Below, piece after piece: positions 44,013 through 51,775 of a DNA stretch of 64,000 nucleotides. Position 1 is the first letter of the stretch; every line of letters begins with the position of its first letter. The notes under the pieces were generated by a model, which saw only the letters and a program-made list of their open reading frames with translations, did no database searches and had not been told where the DNA came from. The translations under genes were made by a program, and so were the position numbers. The stretch comes from Salinicola avicenniae (lineage in GTDB: Bacteria; Pseudomonadota; Gammaproteobacteria; Pseudomonadales; Halomonadaceae): contig NZ_JAKQZC010000001.1 in assembly GCF_023736115.1 (NCBI RefSeq), positions 310,001-374,000 of the forward strand, read 5' to 3'.

Positions 44013-44234
44013 TTGACGACTGGCCGACGCTCGCTTAATTTGGCATCCATCGGTCGTGGTGGCCGGCGCCTGTCGGTGCCGCCTCGGCCTCCGAATCGAG
44101 TGAGTGGTCGGCAACACGTGGGCGTCGAAGGGCGCGCCGGGTGGCGGCTTCTCCCCGGGCGCTCTTCCGTCGGGATGAGATTGAATGAATCAGTGACGGA
44201 AGTTTCGTGGCGAGCCAGATGGCTCGCCTTTTTT
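44013..44234 (+). ncRNA. Candidate small RNA or orphan transcript (promoter plus terminator, no ORF)
   Basis: TTGACG (44013-44018), 17 bp, then TAATTT (44036-44041) forms a reasonable sigma-70 promoter. About 170-190 nt later GGCGAGCC-AGAT-GGCTCGCC (44209-44228) followed by six T is a textbook terminator. No convincing protein is encoded between them. The 518-bp stretch from 43963 to 44480 otherwise has no gene; its right part is the DUF481 leader. The alternative is a leader for a lost gene. Confidence 0.5.
44209..44234 (+). terminator. Rho-independent terminator without an upstream gene
   Basis: A perfect 8-bp GC-rich stem with loop AGAT is followed by TTTTTT. The nearest upstream plus-strand stop codon is 247 nt away. 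Confidence 0.88.
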
Positions 44235-44480
44235 ATGCGCGTTCGCTACCGGGAGTCGTTCTTGAGGGCCGTCGGCGCCAGGGGCCAAAGGCCGGCCGTC
44301 GTGGGTCACTGCCGGTCCGAGACGTTTCCCCTGTCGACTTTGTGTCGCGTCTCTGTTGGGGAATGGTGAGCTTGCGTAGGGCGCGGTTGAGGGAAGGCGT
44401 CAGGTTAAGTTTAATGAACGGCCCCAACGTCACTACGACGTTTGGCTAGGGGCTATCCAATCGCTGCAAGAGGTCGAAGT

Positions 44481-45278
44481 GTGAATCACCAAGGACGCAA
44501 GACATATCAGGGAAGAGATCGACGCAGTGCCTGGCTGCTCGCCGCCAGTCTGGGGCTTGTCGGGCTGACGGGGGCGGGCGCCGCCCAGGCGCAGCTCGAG
44601 GATTTCGAGGTGATGGACAATCCGGCCGAGGCGGAGAAGCCGTTCGAGGGGACGGCCGAGCTGGGCTACAACAAGATCAGCGGCAATAGCGACAGCGAGA
44701 GCCTTCGCGCCAGTGCCGACATGACCTGGTTTCGGGCGCCCTGGTCATACAGCCTGAAGCTGGCGGCCCGCAACGCGAGCGACGATGACGAGACGTCGGC
44801 CGAGGAGTACCTGGTGGCCGGGCGGACGCGCTACAACCTGTCCCGCGAGAATTATCTGTTTGGTCTGGCGCGATGGGACAAGGACCGCTTTTCGGGCTAC
44901 GACTCGCAGTCGACGCTGGCGGGGGGCTACGGTCGGCAGCTGCTTTCCGGGCCGCCGCATTCGCTGGCGGTCGAGGTCGGCCCGGGGGTGCGTCACGATG
45001 AGTACGAGGATGGCGGCAGCGACAATGTCGGGCTGCTCTATGCCGGACTCGACTACGACTGGCAGTTCTCCGACACGTCGAAGTTCTCGCAGTCGCTGGC
45101 CACCGAAGCCTCCGACGAGAATATCATCGGCCGCTCCGAGACGGCGTTGACGGTCGCCATGAACGACGCGCTGGCGCTCAAGGTCTCCTATGAAGTGGAG
45201 TTCAACGACAACCCGCCGCCCGGCGCCTCCAGCCAGACCGATACCTACACGGGCGTTTCGCTGGTCTACGACATGTAG
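44481..45278 (+). CDS. DUF481 (YdiY-like) outer-membrane protein
   Basis: This 265-residue protein, from a GTG start with GAGG upstream, has a signal peptide (RRSAWLLAASLGLVGLTG, cut after AQA) and alternating beta-strand repeats ending in an aromatic-hydrophobic strand (GVSLVYDM). The AELGYNKISGNSDSES block is the DUF481 opening strand, known from salt-induced outer-membrane proteins. The function is unknown; a beta-barrel is expected. Confidence 0.82.
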   Translation: MNHQGRKTYQGRDRRSAWLLAASLGLVGLTGAGAAQAQLEDFEVMDNPAEAEKPFEGTAELGYNKISGNSDSESLRASADMTWFRAPWSYSLKLAARNASDDDETSAEEYLVAGRTRYNLSRENYLFGLARWDKDRFSGYDSQSTLAGGYGRQLLSGPPHSLAVEVGPGVRHDEYEDGGSDNVGLLYAGLDYDWQFSDTSKFSQSLATEASDENIIGRSETALTVAMNDALALKVSYEVEFNDNPPPGASSQTDTYTGVSLVYDM

Positions 45279-45285
45279 GCCGCCA

Positions 45286-45367
45286 AGGCGGCTGTGGTGA
45301 GTCCGGCTGTGGTGAGTCCGGCTTTGATAAGTCCGGCTGTGATAAGTCCGGCTGTGATAAGTCCGGC
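45286..45367 (+). repeat. 15-bp tandem repeat after the DUF481 gene
   Basis: Units of GTCCGGCTGTGATAA: 45301-45315 (two changes), 45316-45330 (one change), 45331-45345 and 45346-45360 (identical), with degenerate part-units on either side. In one frame each unit carries a TGA and a TAA, so it is not coding on the plus strand. Confidence 0.85.
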
Positions 45368-45452
45368 GGCAGCGGATCGTGGGGCGCGCCGGTGACGCGA
45401 CAGGGCCGCCGCGATGCGGCCTGCCCCCGCTCCGCCCTGTGTATCGCCCGCC

Positions 45453-46250
45453 TCAGTTCTGCAGAGCCATCACCGAGCCGCCGTCGACGCGGACATTGCT
45501 GCCGTTGACGAACGAGGCGTGCTGCGACACCAGCATGGCGATGACGAAGGCGACTTCGTCCGCCTCGCCTCGGCGCCGGGCAACGATGCCGGGGCGCTCC
45601 TCGGCGAGAAAGCTCTCCACGGCCTCATCGAACGAGCAGTTCAGCGCCTTGGCGCGATTCTCCATCATGCCGTCGGTCATCGGCGAGGCGATGAACGCCG
45701 GCGCCACCGTGTTGCAGAGCACGCCGTGAGCCGCTTCCCGATAGGACAGATTCTTGATGAAGGCGCCGAGCGACGCCTTGGCCGTGTTGTAGACGGCCTC
45801 TTCCCAGTAAGGCTGTACGCTGTTTTCCGAGGTGATGCAGACAAAGCGGCCCCAGCCGCGTTCGCGCATCGCGGGAATCGTCGCGCGCGCCACGCGGACC
45901 GCCGAGAAGAAGTCGATCCGCCAGGCCTCTTCGTAATCGGCGTCGCTGAGCTCGAGCGGATCGCCCTTGGCCCCGGTGATACCGGCCGCGTGCACGACGA
46001 TATCGATGGCGCCGAATTGCGCGACACCACGCGTCACCAGCGTGTCGACCGCCGCCTGATCGGTGACATCCGCACTGAGACAGAGCGGCTCGCCGGGCAG
46101 TGTGGCGGCGGCTTCCGTCAATGCTGTCTCGTCGAGATCGCTGAGTATCAGATTGACGCCTTCCTCGGCCAGGCGCCGCGCCGTGGCCAGGCCGATGCCT
46201 CCCTGGGCGCCGGTGATCAGCGCCGTTCGTCCCTGGATGGCTAGATCCAT
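45453..46250 (-). CDS. SDR-family NAD(P)-dependent oxidoreductase
   Basis: This 265-residue classical SDR has TGAQGGIGLA near residue 13, HAAGITG near 90, the catalytic Ser in ITSENSV, YNTAKAS (Tyr-Lys) near 155 and VDGGSVMAL at the end. GGGAGG lies 7 nt before the ATG at 46250. The substrate is unknown and no pathway neighbour helps. Confidence 0.85.
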   Translation of the reverse strand: MDLAIQGRTALITGAQGGIGLATARRLAEEGVNLILSDLDETALTEAAATLPGEPLCLSADVTDQAAVDTLVTRGVAQFGAIDIVVHAAGITGAKGDPLELSDADYEEAWRIDFFSAVRVARATIPAMRERGWGRFVCITSENSVQPYWEEAVYNTAKASLGAFIKNLSYREAAHGVLCNTVAPAFIASPMTDGMMENRAKALNCSFDEAVESFLAEERPGIVARRRGEADEVAFVIAMLVSQHASFVNGSNVRVDGGSVMALQN

Positions 46251-46465
46251 GCTCGAGCCTCCCTGCTGATGGTCGTGAGGGCGGCGAGCTCCCTTGTGCT
46301 GCCGCCGGTCTTTGAGCATGGACAAGATCCGGCCGCTGCGCCAATGCGTGTTGTCTCCTCGCTATCGCCAAGTCTCGGGATGTCGGCCATGGGCCGACGG
46401 GATACAATGAGCGCGACATAACGAACACAGGGATGCCCGGCGTCGCGGGTCGCGCCGCCGGAGGC

Positions 46466-46493
46466 CTAGCAGGGAACATCTAGCAGGGAACAT
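46466..46493 (+). repeat. 14-bp tandem duplication of the ribosome-binding site
   Basis: CTAGCAGGGAACAT occurs twice head to tail, and the second copy ends in the AT of the TonB receptor start codon. Each unit carries AGGGA, so the SD sequence is duplicated. Confidence 0.9.
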
Positions 46494-48567
46494 GATGACC
46501 TACCGCCATTTCACGCTGGCTGCGCTCTCGTTGATCGCGACGGCGCCGCTCGCCCATGCCCAGCAGACATCGCCGGGCGATAACGATACTGCCCTGGCAC
46601 AGCCGGTCGTCGAGGTGACCGCGCCTCGCCTGGCGCGCGAGCTTTACGCCACGCCGGCGGCGGTCTCGGTGGTCGATCGTGACGAGATTCAGCGGGGGCA
46701 GCAGCGGGTTCGGCTGGACGAGTCGCTGGTCGCGGTGCCCGGTGTCTTTCTGCAGAACCGGGACAACTTCGCCCAGGGGCAGCGCATCGCGATCCGCGGT
46801 TTCGGCGCGCGAGCGCCGTTCGGCGTCCGTGGTATCACGATTCTGGTCGATGGCATCCCCTATACGCTGCCCGACGGGCAGGCGCAGCTGGACGCGATCG
46901 ATCTCGACAGCGCCGAGCGCATCGAGGTGATCCGCGGGCCCTCCGCGGTGCAGTACGGTAATGCGGCCGGCGGCGTGATCAGCGTGACCACCGCCGACGG
47001 TCGTGACGATCCCGGCAGCCATCTGCGCGTGGCGGGCGGCAGCGACGGCTATCGCAAGGCATCGGTCAGCAATGGGGGCGTCAACGGCCCCTGGTCGCAC
47101 CACGTCAGTCTCTCCGCGCTGGGCGTCGACGGCTATCGCGATCACAGCTCGACCGAGAAGTATCTGCTCAATGCCAAGCTGCGCCGCGACCTGGGCAGCG
47201 ACCGTGCGCTCACCGCGATCCTCAACCTGCTCGACAACCCGCGTTCCGAGGACCCGGGCGGGCTGACGCGCGAACAGGTTCACGAGGATCGCAATCAGGC
47301 GGGACGCTTCACGGAGGATTACGACACGGGCCAGACGGTCGATCAGCAGGTGGTCGGGCTGCAGTACGAAGACCTCTCCGCTGGCCCAGGCGAGTTCTAT
47401 CTCAAGGGTTTCTATCTGCAGCGCGATTTCGAGCAGCAGCTACCGTATCCCGGTGACAGCCTGATCGACTACGACCGCGACTACTACGGTGGCAGCGCCG
47501 AATATCATCAGGCGCTGCGTCTCGGCGAGATGCCACTGCGCTACGTGGCCGGTATCGATGTCGCGCATCAGAACGATGACCGGGGACGCAAGAACGTCGC
47601 TTTTGACGGCACGGTTACGGGCAAGGTCGCTGATGAAACCCAGACGGCGACTTCGGTGGGAACCTTCTTGCAGGGCGATCTCGACCTGACCGAGCGCTGG
47701 ACGCTCTCCCTTGGCGGCCGCTACGACCGGGTCGATCTGGATATCGACGACGACTATCTCGCTGACGGCGACAACAGTGGCGACCGTACTTTCCATCAGT
47801 GGAGCGGTTCGGCCGGCTTGAGCTATCGCTATCGCCGCAACCATCAGGTCTACGTCAACACCGCGACCGCCTACGAGACGCCGACCTTCTCGGAATTCGC
47901 CAACCCGGCCGGTGTCGGCGGTTTCAATGCCGATATCGAGCCGCAGAAGTCGTGGAGCCGGGAGATCGGCCTGCGCGGCCACTTCGACAACGGCATCGAC
48001 TACGACGTGGCGCTGTTCTCGATTCGCGTGCGCGACGAGCTGGTGCCGTACGAGCTGGACAACGACCCCAGCGAGCGAACCTATTACGAGAACGCCGGCG
48101 ACAGCGATCGCGACGGTCTGGAAATTTCGCTTGGCTGGCAGTTCGATCCGAGCTGGCGGATCGACAGCGCGCTGACGCTGGCCAAGTACGAGTTCGATAG
48201 CTTTGATGCGCAGGACGGTGATTACGACGGCAAGCGTATTCCCGGGCTGCCGGAGCAGACCTGGGTCAACCGCCTGACCTGGGAGGGGCTGGACCGGCAG
48301 TTCGCCACGCTCGAGACCCAGTACGTCGGCGATATGGTGGCGGACAACGCCAATGACGTGCACGTCGGCGATTACTGGCTGGTCAACCTTCGCGGTGGCG
48401 ATGGCTGGCAGCTGGGTGCGGATACCGTACTCAGGCTCTATGGCGGCGTACGCAATCTGTTCGATATCGATCACTACGCCAACGTGCGTATCAACGCGAG
48501 CAACGATCGCTACTTCGAGCCTGCGCCAGGCCGAACGGTCTATGCTGGTATCGGCGTGGACTTCTAG
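46492..48567 (+). CDS. TonB-dependent outer-membrane receptor
   Basis: This 691-residue protein has a signal peptide (cut after AHA near residue 23), a plug domain (VVEVTAPRLARELYATPAAVSVVDRDEI; RIAIRGFGARAPFGVRGITILVDGIPY; IEVIRGPSAVQYGNAAGGVI) and a 22-strand barrel ending in the C-terminal Phe (GIGVDF). The plug resembles FecA/siderophore-type receptors. No Fur-box palindrome was recognised upstream; a TACAAT -10 lies at 46403-46408. The ligand is unknown. Confidence 0.92.
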   Translation: MMTYRHFTLAALSLIATAPLAHAQQTSPGDNDTALAQPVVEVTAPRLARELYATPAAVSVVDRDEIQRGQQRVRLDESLVAVPGVFLQNRDNFAQGQRIAIRGFGARAPFGVRGITILVDGIPYTLPDGQAQLDAIDLDSAERIEVIRGPSAVQYGNAAGGVISVTTADGRDDPGSHLRVAGGSDGYRKASVSNGGVNGPWSHHVSLSALGVDGYRDHSSTEKYLLNAKLRRDLGSDRALTAILNLLDNPRSEDPGGLTREQVHEDRNQAGRFTEDYDTGQTVDQQVVGLQYEDLSAGPGEFYLKGFYLQRDFEQQLPYPGDSLIDYDRDYYGGSAEYHQALRLGEMPLRYVAGIDVAHQNDDRGRKNVAFDGTVTGKVADETQTATSVGTFLQGDLDLTERWTLSLGGRYDRVDLDIDDDYLADGDNSGDRTFHQWSGSAGLSYRYRRNHQVYVNTATAYETPTFSEFANPAGVGGFNADIEPQKSWSREIGLRGHFDNGIDYDVALFSIRVRDELVPYELDNDPSERTYYENAGDSDRDGLEISLGWQFDPSWRIDSALTLAKYEFDSFDAQDGDYDGKRIPGLPEQTWVNRLTWEGLDRQFATLETQYVGDMVADNANDVHVGDYWLVNLRGGDGWQLGADTVLRLYGGVRNLFDIDHYANVRINASNDRYFEPAPGRTVYAGIGVDF

Positions 48568-48661
48568 CGGTCGTTGCAAGACGCGACGCCGCCATGAAGC
48601 GACGCTATCGAGAGAGGCGGCCGTGACGCGGCGCCCGAAAGATCATTCAAGGAACTCTGCT

Positions 48662-48844
48662 ATGCGCCATCTGCTTCTGCCGGCACTCGTCGGCGCGCTC
48701 AGTCTCGCCGTACTCGCCGGCTGTACGGTCAACACCTACGGCCAAGGCCAACGCGAAGTGAAGGCGGGCGTGCCCGAAGAGGGCCCCACCGCCAACCCCG
48801 CCGACGCGTCGCGCGGCCCGGAAGGCTCCGGCGCCATGCCCTGA
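48662..48844 (+). CDS. Small lipoprotein
   Basis: This 60-residue protein has a lipoprotein signal peptide and lipobox LAGC with Cys21. The mature part is only about 40 polar residues rich in Gly, Pro and Glu. AAGGAA lies 8 nt before the ATG. A terminator follows, so it is a genuine short transcription unit or the tail of the TonB gene unit. The function is unknown. Confidence 0.75.
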   Translation: MRHLLLPALVGALSLAVLAGCTVNTYGQGQREVKAGVPEEGPTANPADASRGPEGSGAMP

Positions 48845-48911
48845 GCCAGGCCGCAAGCCAAGCTCTGAGCGATACCGGAAGCGGCCGTCAGTCGTGGCCC
48901 TCCCGGCAAGA

Positions 48912-48947
48912 AAAACCGCCCGGTGACCTTGGTCACCGGGCGGTTTT
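48912..48947. terminator. Bidirectional terminator between the lipoprotein gene and serA
   Basis: A 17-bp perfect stem AAAACCGCCCGGTGACC / GGTCACCGGGCGGTTTT has a TT loop. The A and T flanks make it work on both strands for the convergent genes. Confidence 0.92.
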
Positions 48948-48992
48948 CGTCTCGGCCGTCGAGGCCAGCTCAGGGCTGGCCGTCACGATGCC

Positions 48993-50243
48993 TTAGCTCT
49001 GATAGTCGCTCTCGGAGTAGAGAACGCGCAGGCGCAGGGTGTGCTTGACCTGCTTGAGCGCCTCGAGCGCCTGCTGGCCGTAGGCCTTGTCAACGTCGAT
49101 GACCACGTAGCCGACCTTGTCGTTGGTCTGCAGGAACTGGCCGGCGATATTGATGCCGTTCTCGGAGAGCACGCGGTTGATCTCCGAGAGCACGCCCGGC
49201 ACGTTCTCGTGGATGTGCAGCAGACGGTGCTTGTCCGGATGCGAGGGCAGCGCCACTTCGGGGAAGTTGACCGAGGTGATGGTGGTGCCGTTGTCGGAGT
49301 AGGTGACCAGCTTCTCGGCCACTTCGATGCCGATGTTCTCCTGCGCTTCCAGCGTGGAGCCGCCGATATGCGGGGTCAGGATCACGTTCTCCAGCCCGCG
49401 CAGCGGCGATTCGAACTCCTCGTTGGCGCCCTTCGGCTCGACCGGGAAGACATCGACGGCCGCGCCAAGCAGCTTGCCGCTCTTGAGCGCGTCGGCCAGC
49501 GGCTCGATTTCGACCACGGAGCCGCGCGAGGCGTTGATCAGAATGCCGCCCTGCTTCATCAGCGCGATCTGCTCGGCGCCGATCATCCAACGAGTGGTCG
49601 GCAGGTCCGGCACGTGAAGGGTCACCACGTCGGCGCGAGCGAGGAGCTCTTCGAGACTGCCCACCTGGCGGGCGTTGCCCATGGCCAATTTGGTGACCAC
49701 GTCGTAGTAGAGCACGTCGAGCCCCAGCCCCTCGGCCAGCACCGAGAGCTGCGCGCCGATGCTGCCGTAGCCGACGATGCCGAGCGTCTTGCCGCGCGCT
49801 TCATGAGCGTTCTTGGCCGATTTCAGCCAGCCGCCCTGATGGGCGCGGGCATTCTTCTCGGGGATGCCGCGCAGCAGCATGATCGTCTCGGCTAGCACCA
49901 GCTCGGCGACTGAACGGGTATTGGAGAAGGGGGCGTTGAAGACCGGAATCGCGCGCTTGAGCGCGGCGTCGAGATCGACCTGGTTGGTGCCGATGCAGAA
50001 GCAGCCCACGGCGGTCAGCTTTTCGGCGGCGGCGAAGACGCGTTCGGTCAACTGGGTGCGCGAGCGGATGCCGATGAAGTGCACGTCGCGGATCTTCTCG
50101 ATCAGATCCTCTTCCGTCAGCGACGTGGAGAGCGTCTCGATATTCGTGTAACCCGCATTCAGCAGCGTGTCCACGGCGGACTGGTGAATGCCCTCGAGCA
50201 GCAGGATCTTGATCTTGCTCTTGTCCAGAGACGTCTTGGCCAT
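48993..50243 (-). CDS. serA: D-3-phosphoglycerate dehydrogenase
   Basis: The first enzyme of serine synthesis, 416 residues, of the E. coli type with a single C-terminal ACT domain. It has the NAD loop GIVGYGSIGAQLS near 160, the substrate Arg in INASRGSVVE near 245, Glu near 270, and the His of LTPHIGGSTLEAQENIG near 300. The C-terminus (HENVPGVLSEINRVL) is the serine-binding ACT domain, so feedback inhibition is expected. It is a single-gene unit with its own terminator. Confidence 0.96.
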   Translation of the reverse strand: MAKTSLDKSKIKILLLEGIHQSAVDTLLNAGYTNIETLSTSLTEEDLIEKIRDVHFIGIRSRTQLTERVFAAAEKLTAVGCFCIGTNQVDLDAALKRAIPVFNAPFSNTRSVAELVLAETIMLLRGIPEKNARAHQGGWLKSAKNAHEARGKTLGIVGYGSIGAQLSVLAEGLGLDVLYYDVVTKLAMGNARQVGSLEELLARADVVTLHVPDLPTTRWMIGAEQIALMKQGGILINASRGSVVEIEPLADALKSGKLLGAAVDVFPVEPKGANEEFESPLRGLENVILTPHIGGSTLEAQENIGIEVAEKLVTYSDNGTTITSVNFPEVALPSHPDKHRLLHIHENVPGVLSEINRVLSENGINIAGQFLQTNDKVGYVVIDVDKAYGQQALEALKQVKHTLRLRVLYSESDYQS

Positions 50244-50614
50244 TGGTGGGTCAACCTTTCTTCATCGGCTTGTCGCGACGTTGGCACTGGCGGGTGGCGT
50301 CGCGGTTAGGGGAAGACCGGCGAAAACTGGGCGATCTGCTCCGCCGCAGCGGTTTGCCGGGGGCGCATAGGGTAACACATGCGTCGTGGATAAAGATGAA
50401 AATGGCGCAGCGAAGACATGCAGGGCTTGCAATGCCGGCGGCCATGCGCTGAGGTCGTCGGGGCGGGGATTTCCCCGCCAAGGGCAGACGACCCCCCGGG
50501 GCGGCGGTGTATACTTAGCCCTTTCATGCATCGCCGCCGCGAGCGCCGGTGTGCGCTGGCTCCTCCCGCGCGGGAGCGAGCGTTCAGGACCGAGAGCCCA
50601 CAGCCGAGACCCCC
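50244..50614. other. 371-bp divergent region between serA and xseB
   Basis: No gene is supported. A TATACT -10 element (50510-50515) about 100 nt before xseB is the best candidate promoter for the xseB-ispA-dxs unit. The serA side is AT-richer around 50375-50410 and probably holds its promoter. Confidence 0.5.
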
Positions 50615-50884
50615 ATGGCCGAACAGGACGTTCCACAGGATTTCGCCGCCACGCTGACACAGCTCGAGCACCTGGTTTCCCGGATGGAGTCCGGGGAGCT
50701 GACGCTGGAAGCGTCGCTGGCCGCCTTCGAGCAGGGCATTCGACTCACCCGAGACGCGCAAGGTCGGCTCGACAGCGCCGAGCTCAAGGTGCAGGCGCTG
50801 CTCGAACAGGCTGACGGCCAGCTGCAGGCGGTGCCGTTCGACGCCGCGCCCGACGCGTCGGGAGGCAACGGCCATGAGCGTTGA
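50615..50884 (+). CDS. xseB: Exodeoxyribonuclease VII small subunit
   Basis: This 89-residue protein contains FAATLTQLEHLVSRMESGELTLEASLAAFEQGIRL, the XseB helical pair. It associates with XseA (not in this window) to degrade single-stranded DNA. It overlaps ispA by 11 nt, the usual xseB-ispA-dxs arrangement. Confidence 0.95.
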   Translation: MAEQDVPQDFAATLTQLEHLVSRMESGELTLEASLAAFEQGIRLTRDAQGRLDSAELKVQALLEQADGQLQAVPFDAAPDASGGNGHER

Positions 50885-51764
50885 GGGTGTCCGCGACGAA
50901 GCGGTGATCGATGAAGCCCGCTCGCGCAGCGAGCACGTGCTCGCCGGCTGGCTCAACCGCCAAAGCGGCGTCTGCAGCGCGCTCGACGACGCCCTGAGCT
51001 ACAGCGTGCTGGGCACCGGCAAGCGCCTGCGCCCGGTGCTGGTCTATCTGGCCGGGCGTGCACTGGGGGCAGCCGATGAGGCGCTGGATTCGCCAGCGGC
51101 GGCGATCGAGATGATCCATGCCTACTCGTTGGTCCACGATGATCTGCCGGCCATGGATGACGATGATCTGCGTCGCGGTCGTCCCACCGTCCATCGTGCG
51201 TTCGACGAGCCGCTGGCAATACTGGCCGGCGATGCGCTGCAGACACTGGCCTTCGAGGCGCTGGCATCGCGTGCCCATCCGCGTCTCGGCGCGCTGGTGA
51301 CCACACTGGCTCAGGCTGCCGGCCGCGATGGCATGGCGGCAGGGCAGGCGATCGATCTCGGCGCGGTTGGCTCGATCATGGATCTGGCGGCGCTCCAGGC
51401 CATGCATCAGCATAAGACCGGGGCGCTGATTCGCGCCGCGGTGCGCCTCGGCGCGCTGGTCGCGGTGGCGGAGACGGACCCGCGCGTGGCGGCACTCGAC
51501 CGCTTTGCGGCCGCCATCGGCCTGGCCTTCCAGATTCACGACGATGTGCTCGATGTCACGGGAGACACCCAAACGCTGGGTAAGGCTTCCGGCGCCGACG
51601 CCCATCGTGACAAGCCCACATATCCCGCCCTGCTGGGCCTGGAGACCGCCCAGGCACGTGCCCGCGAGTTGCTCGATGAGGCGCTCGAGGCGCTCAAGCC
51701 GCTGGGTGAGGCCGGCCAACCGCTGGCCACGCTTGCCCGCTTTATGATCGCGCGCGATCACTGA
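50874..51764 (+). CDS. ispA: Farnesyl diphosphate synthase (polyprenyl synthetase)
   Basis: This enzyme makes farnesyl diphosphate from IPP and DMAPP/GPP. The 296-residue protein has the first aspartate-rich motif in [22 protein letters not shown] (about residue 85), the second in [13 protein letters not shown] (about 220), and [11 protein letters not shown] near 45. GGAGG precedes the ATG. Confidence 0.95.
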   Translation: MSVEGVRDEAVIDEARSRSEHVLAGWLNRQSGVCSALDDALSYSVLGTGKRLRPVLVYLAGRALGAADEALDSPAAAIEMIHAYSLVHDDLPAMDDDDLRRGRPTVHRAFDEPLAILAGDALQTLAFEALASRAHPRLGALVTTLAQAAGRDGMAAGQAIDLGAVGSIMDLAALQAMHQHKTGALIRAAVRLGALVAVAETDPRVAALDRFAAAIGLAFQIHDDVLDVTGDTQTLGKASGADAHRDKPTYPALLGLETAQARARELLDEALEALKPLGEAGQPLATLARFMIARDH

Positions 51765-51775
51765 CCGGTAACGAC

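Noticed and set aside
44013-44369. 118-residue frame in the gap before the DUF481 gene
   Set aside because: It starts at the putative -35, reads through a perfect terminator and has low-complexity Arg/Gly/Ser composition.
45286-45367. CRISPR-like array
   Set aside because: Units are 15 bp and directly adjacent with no unique spacers, so this is a simple tandem repeat.
46251-46465. Fur box upstream of the TonB receptor
   Set aside because: No GATAATGATAATCATTATC-like 19-mer was found; only a TACAAT -10 and a GTCGGCC-ATG-GGCCGAC palindrome are visible.
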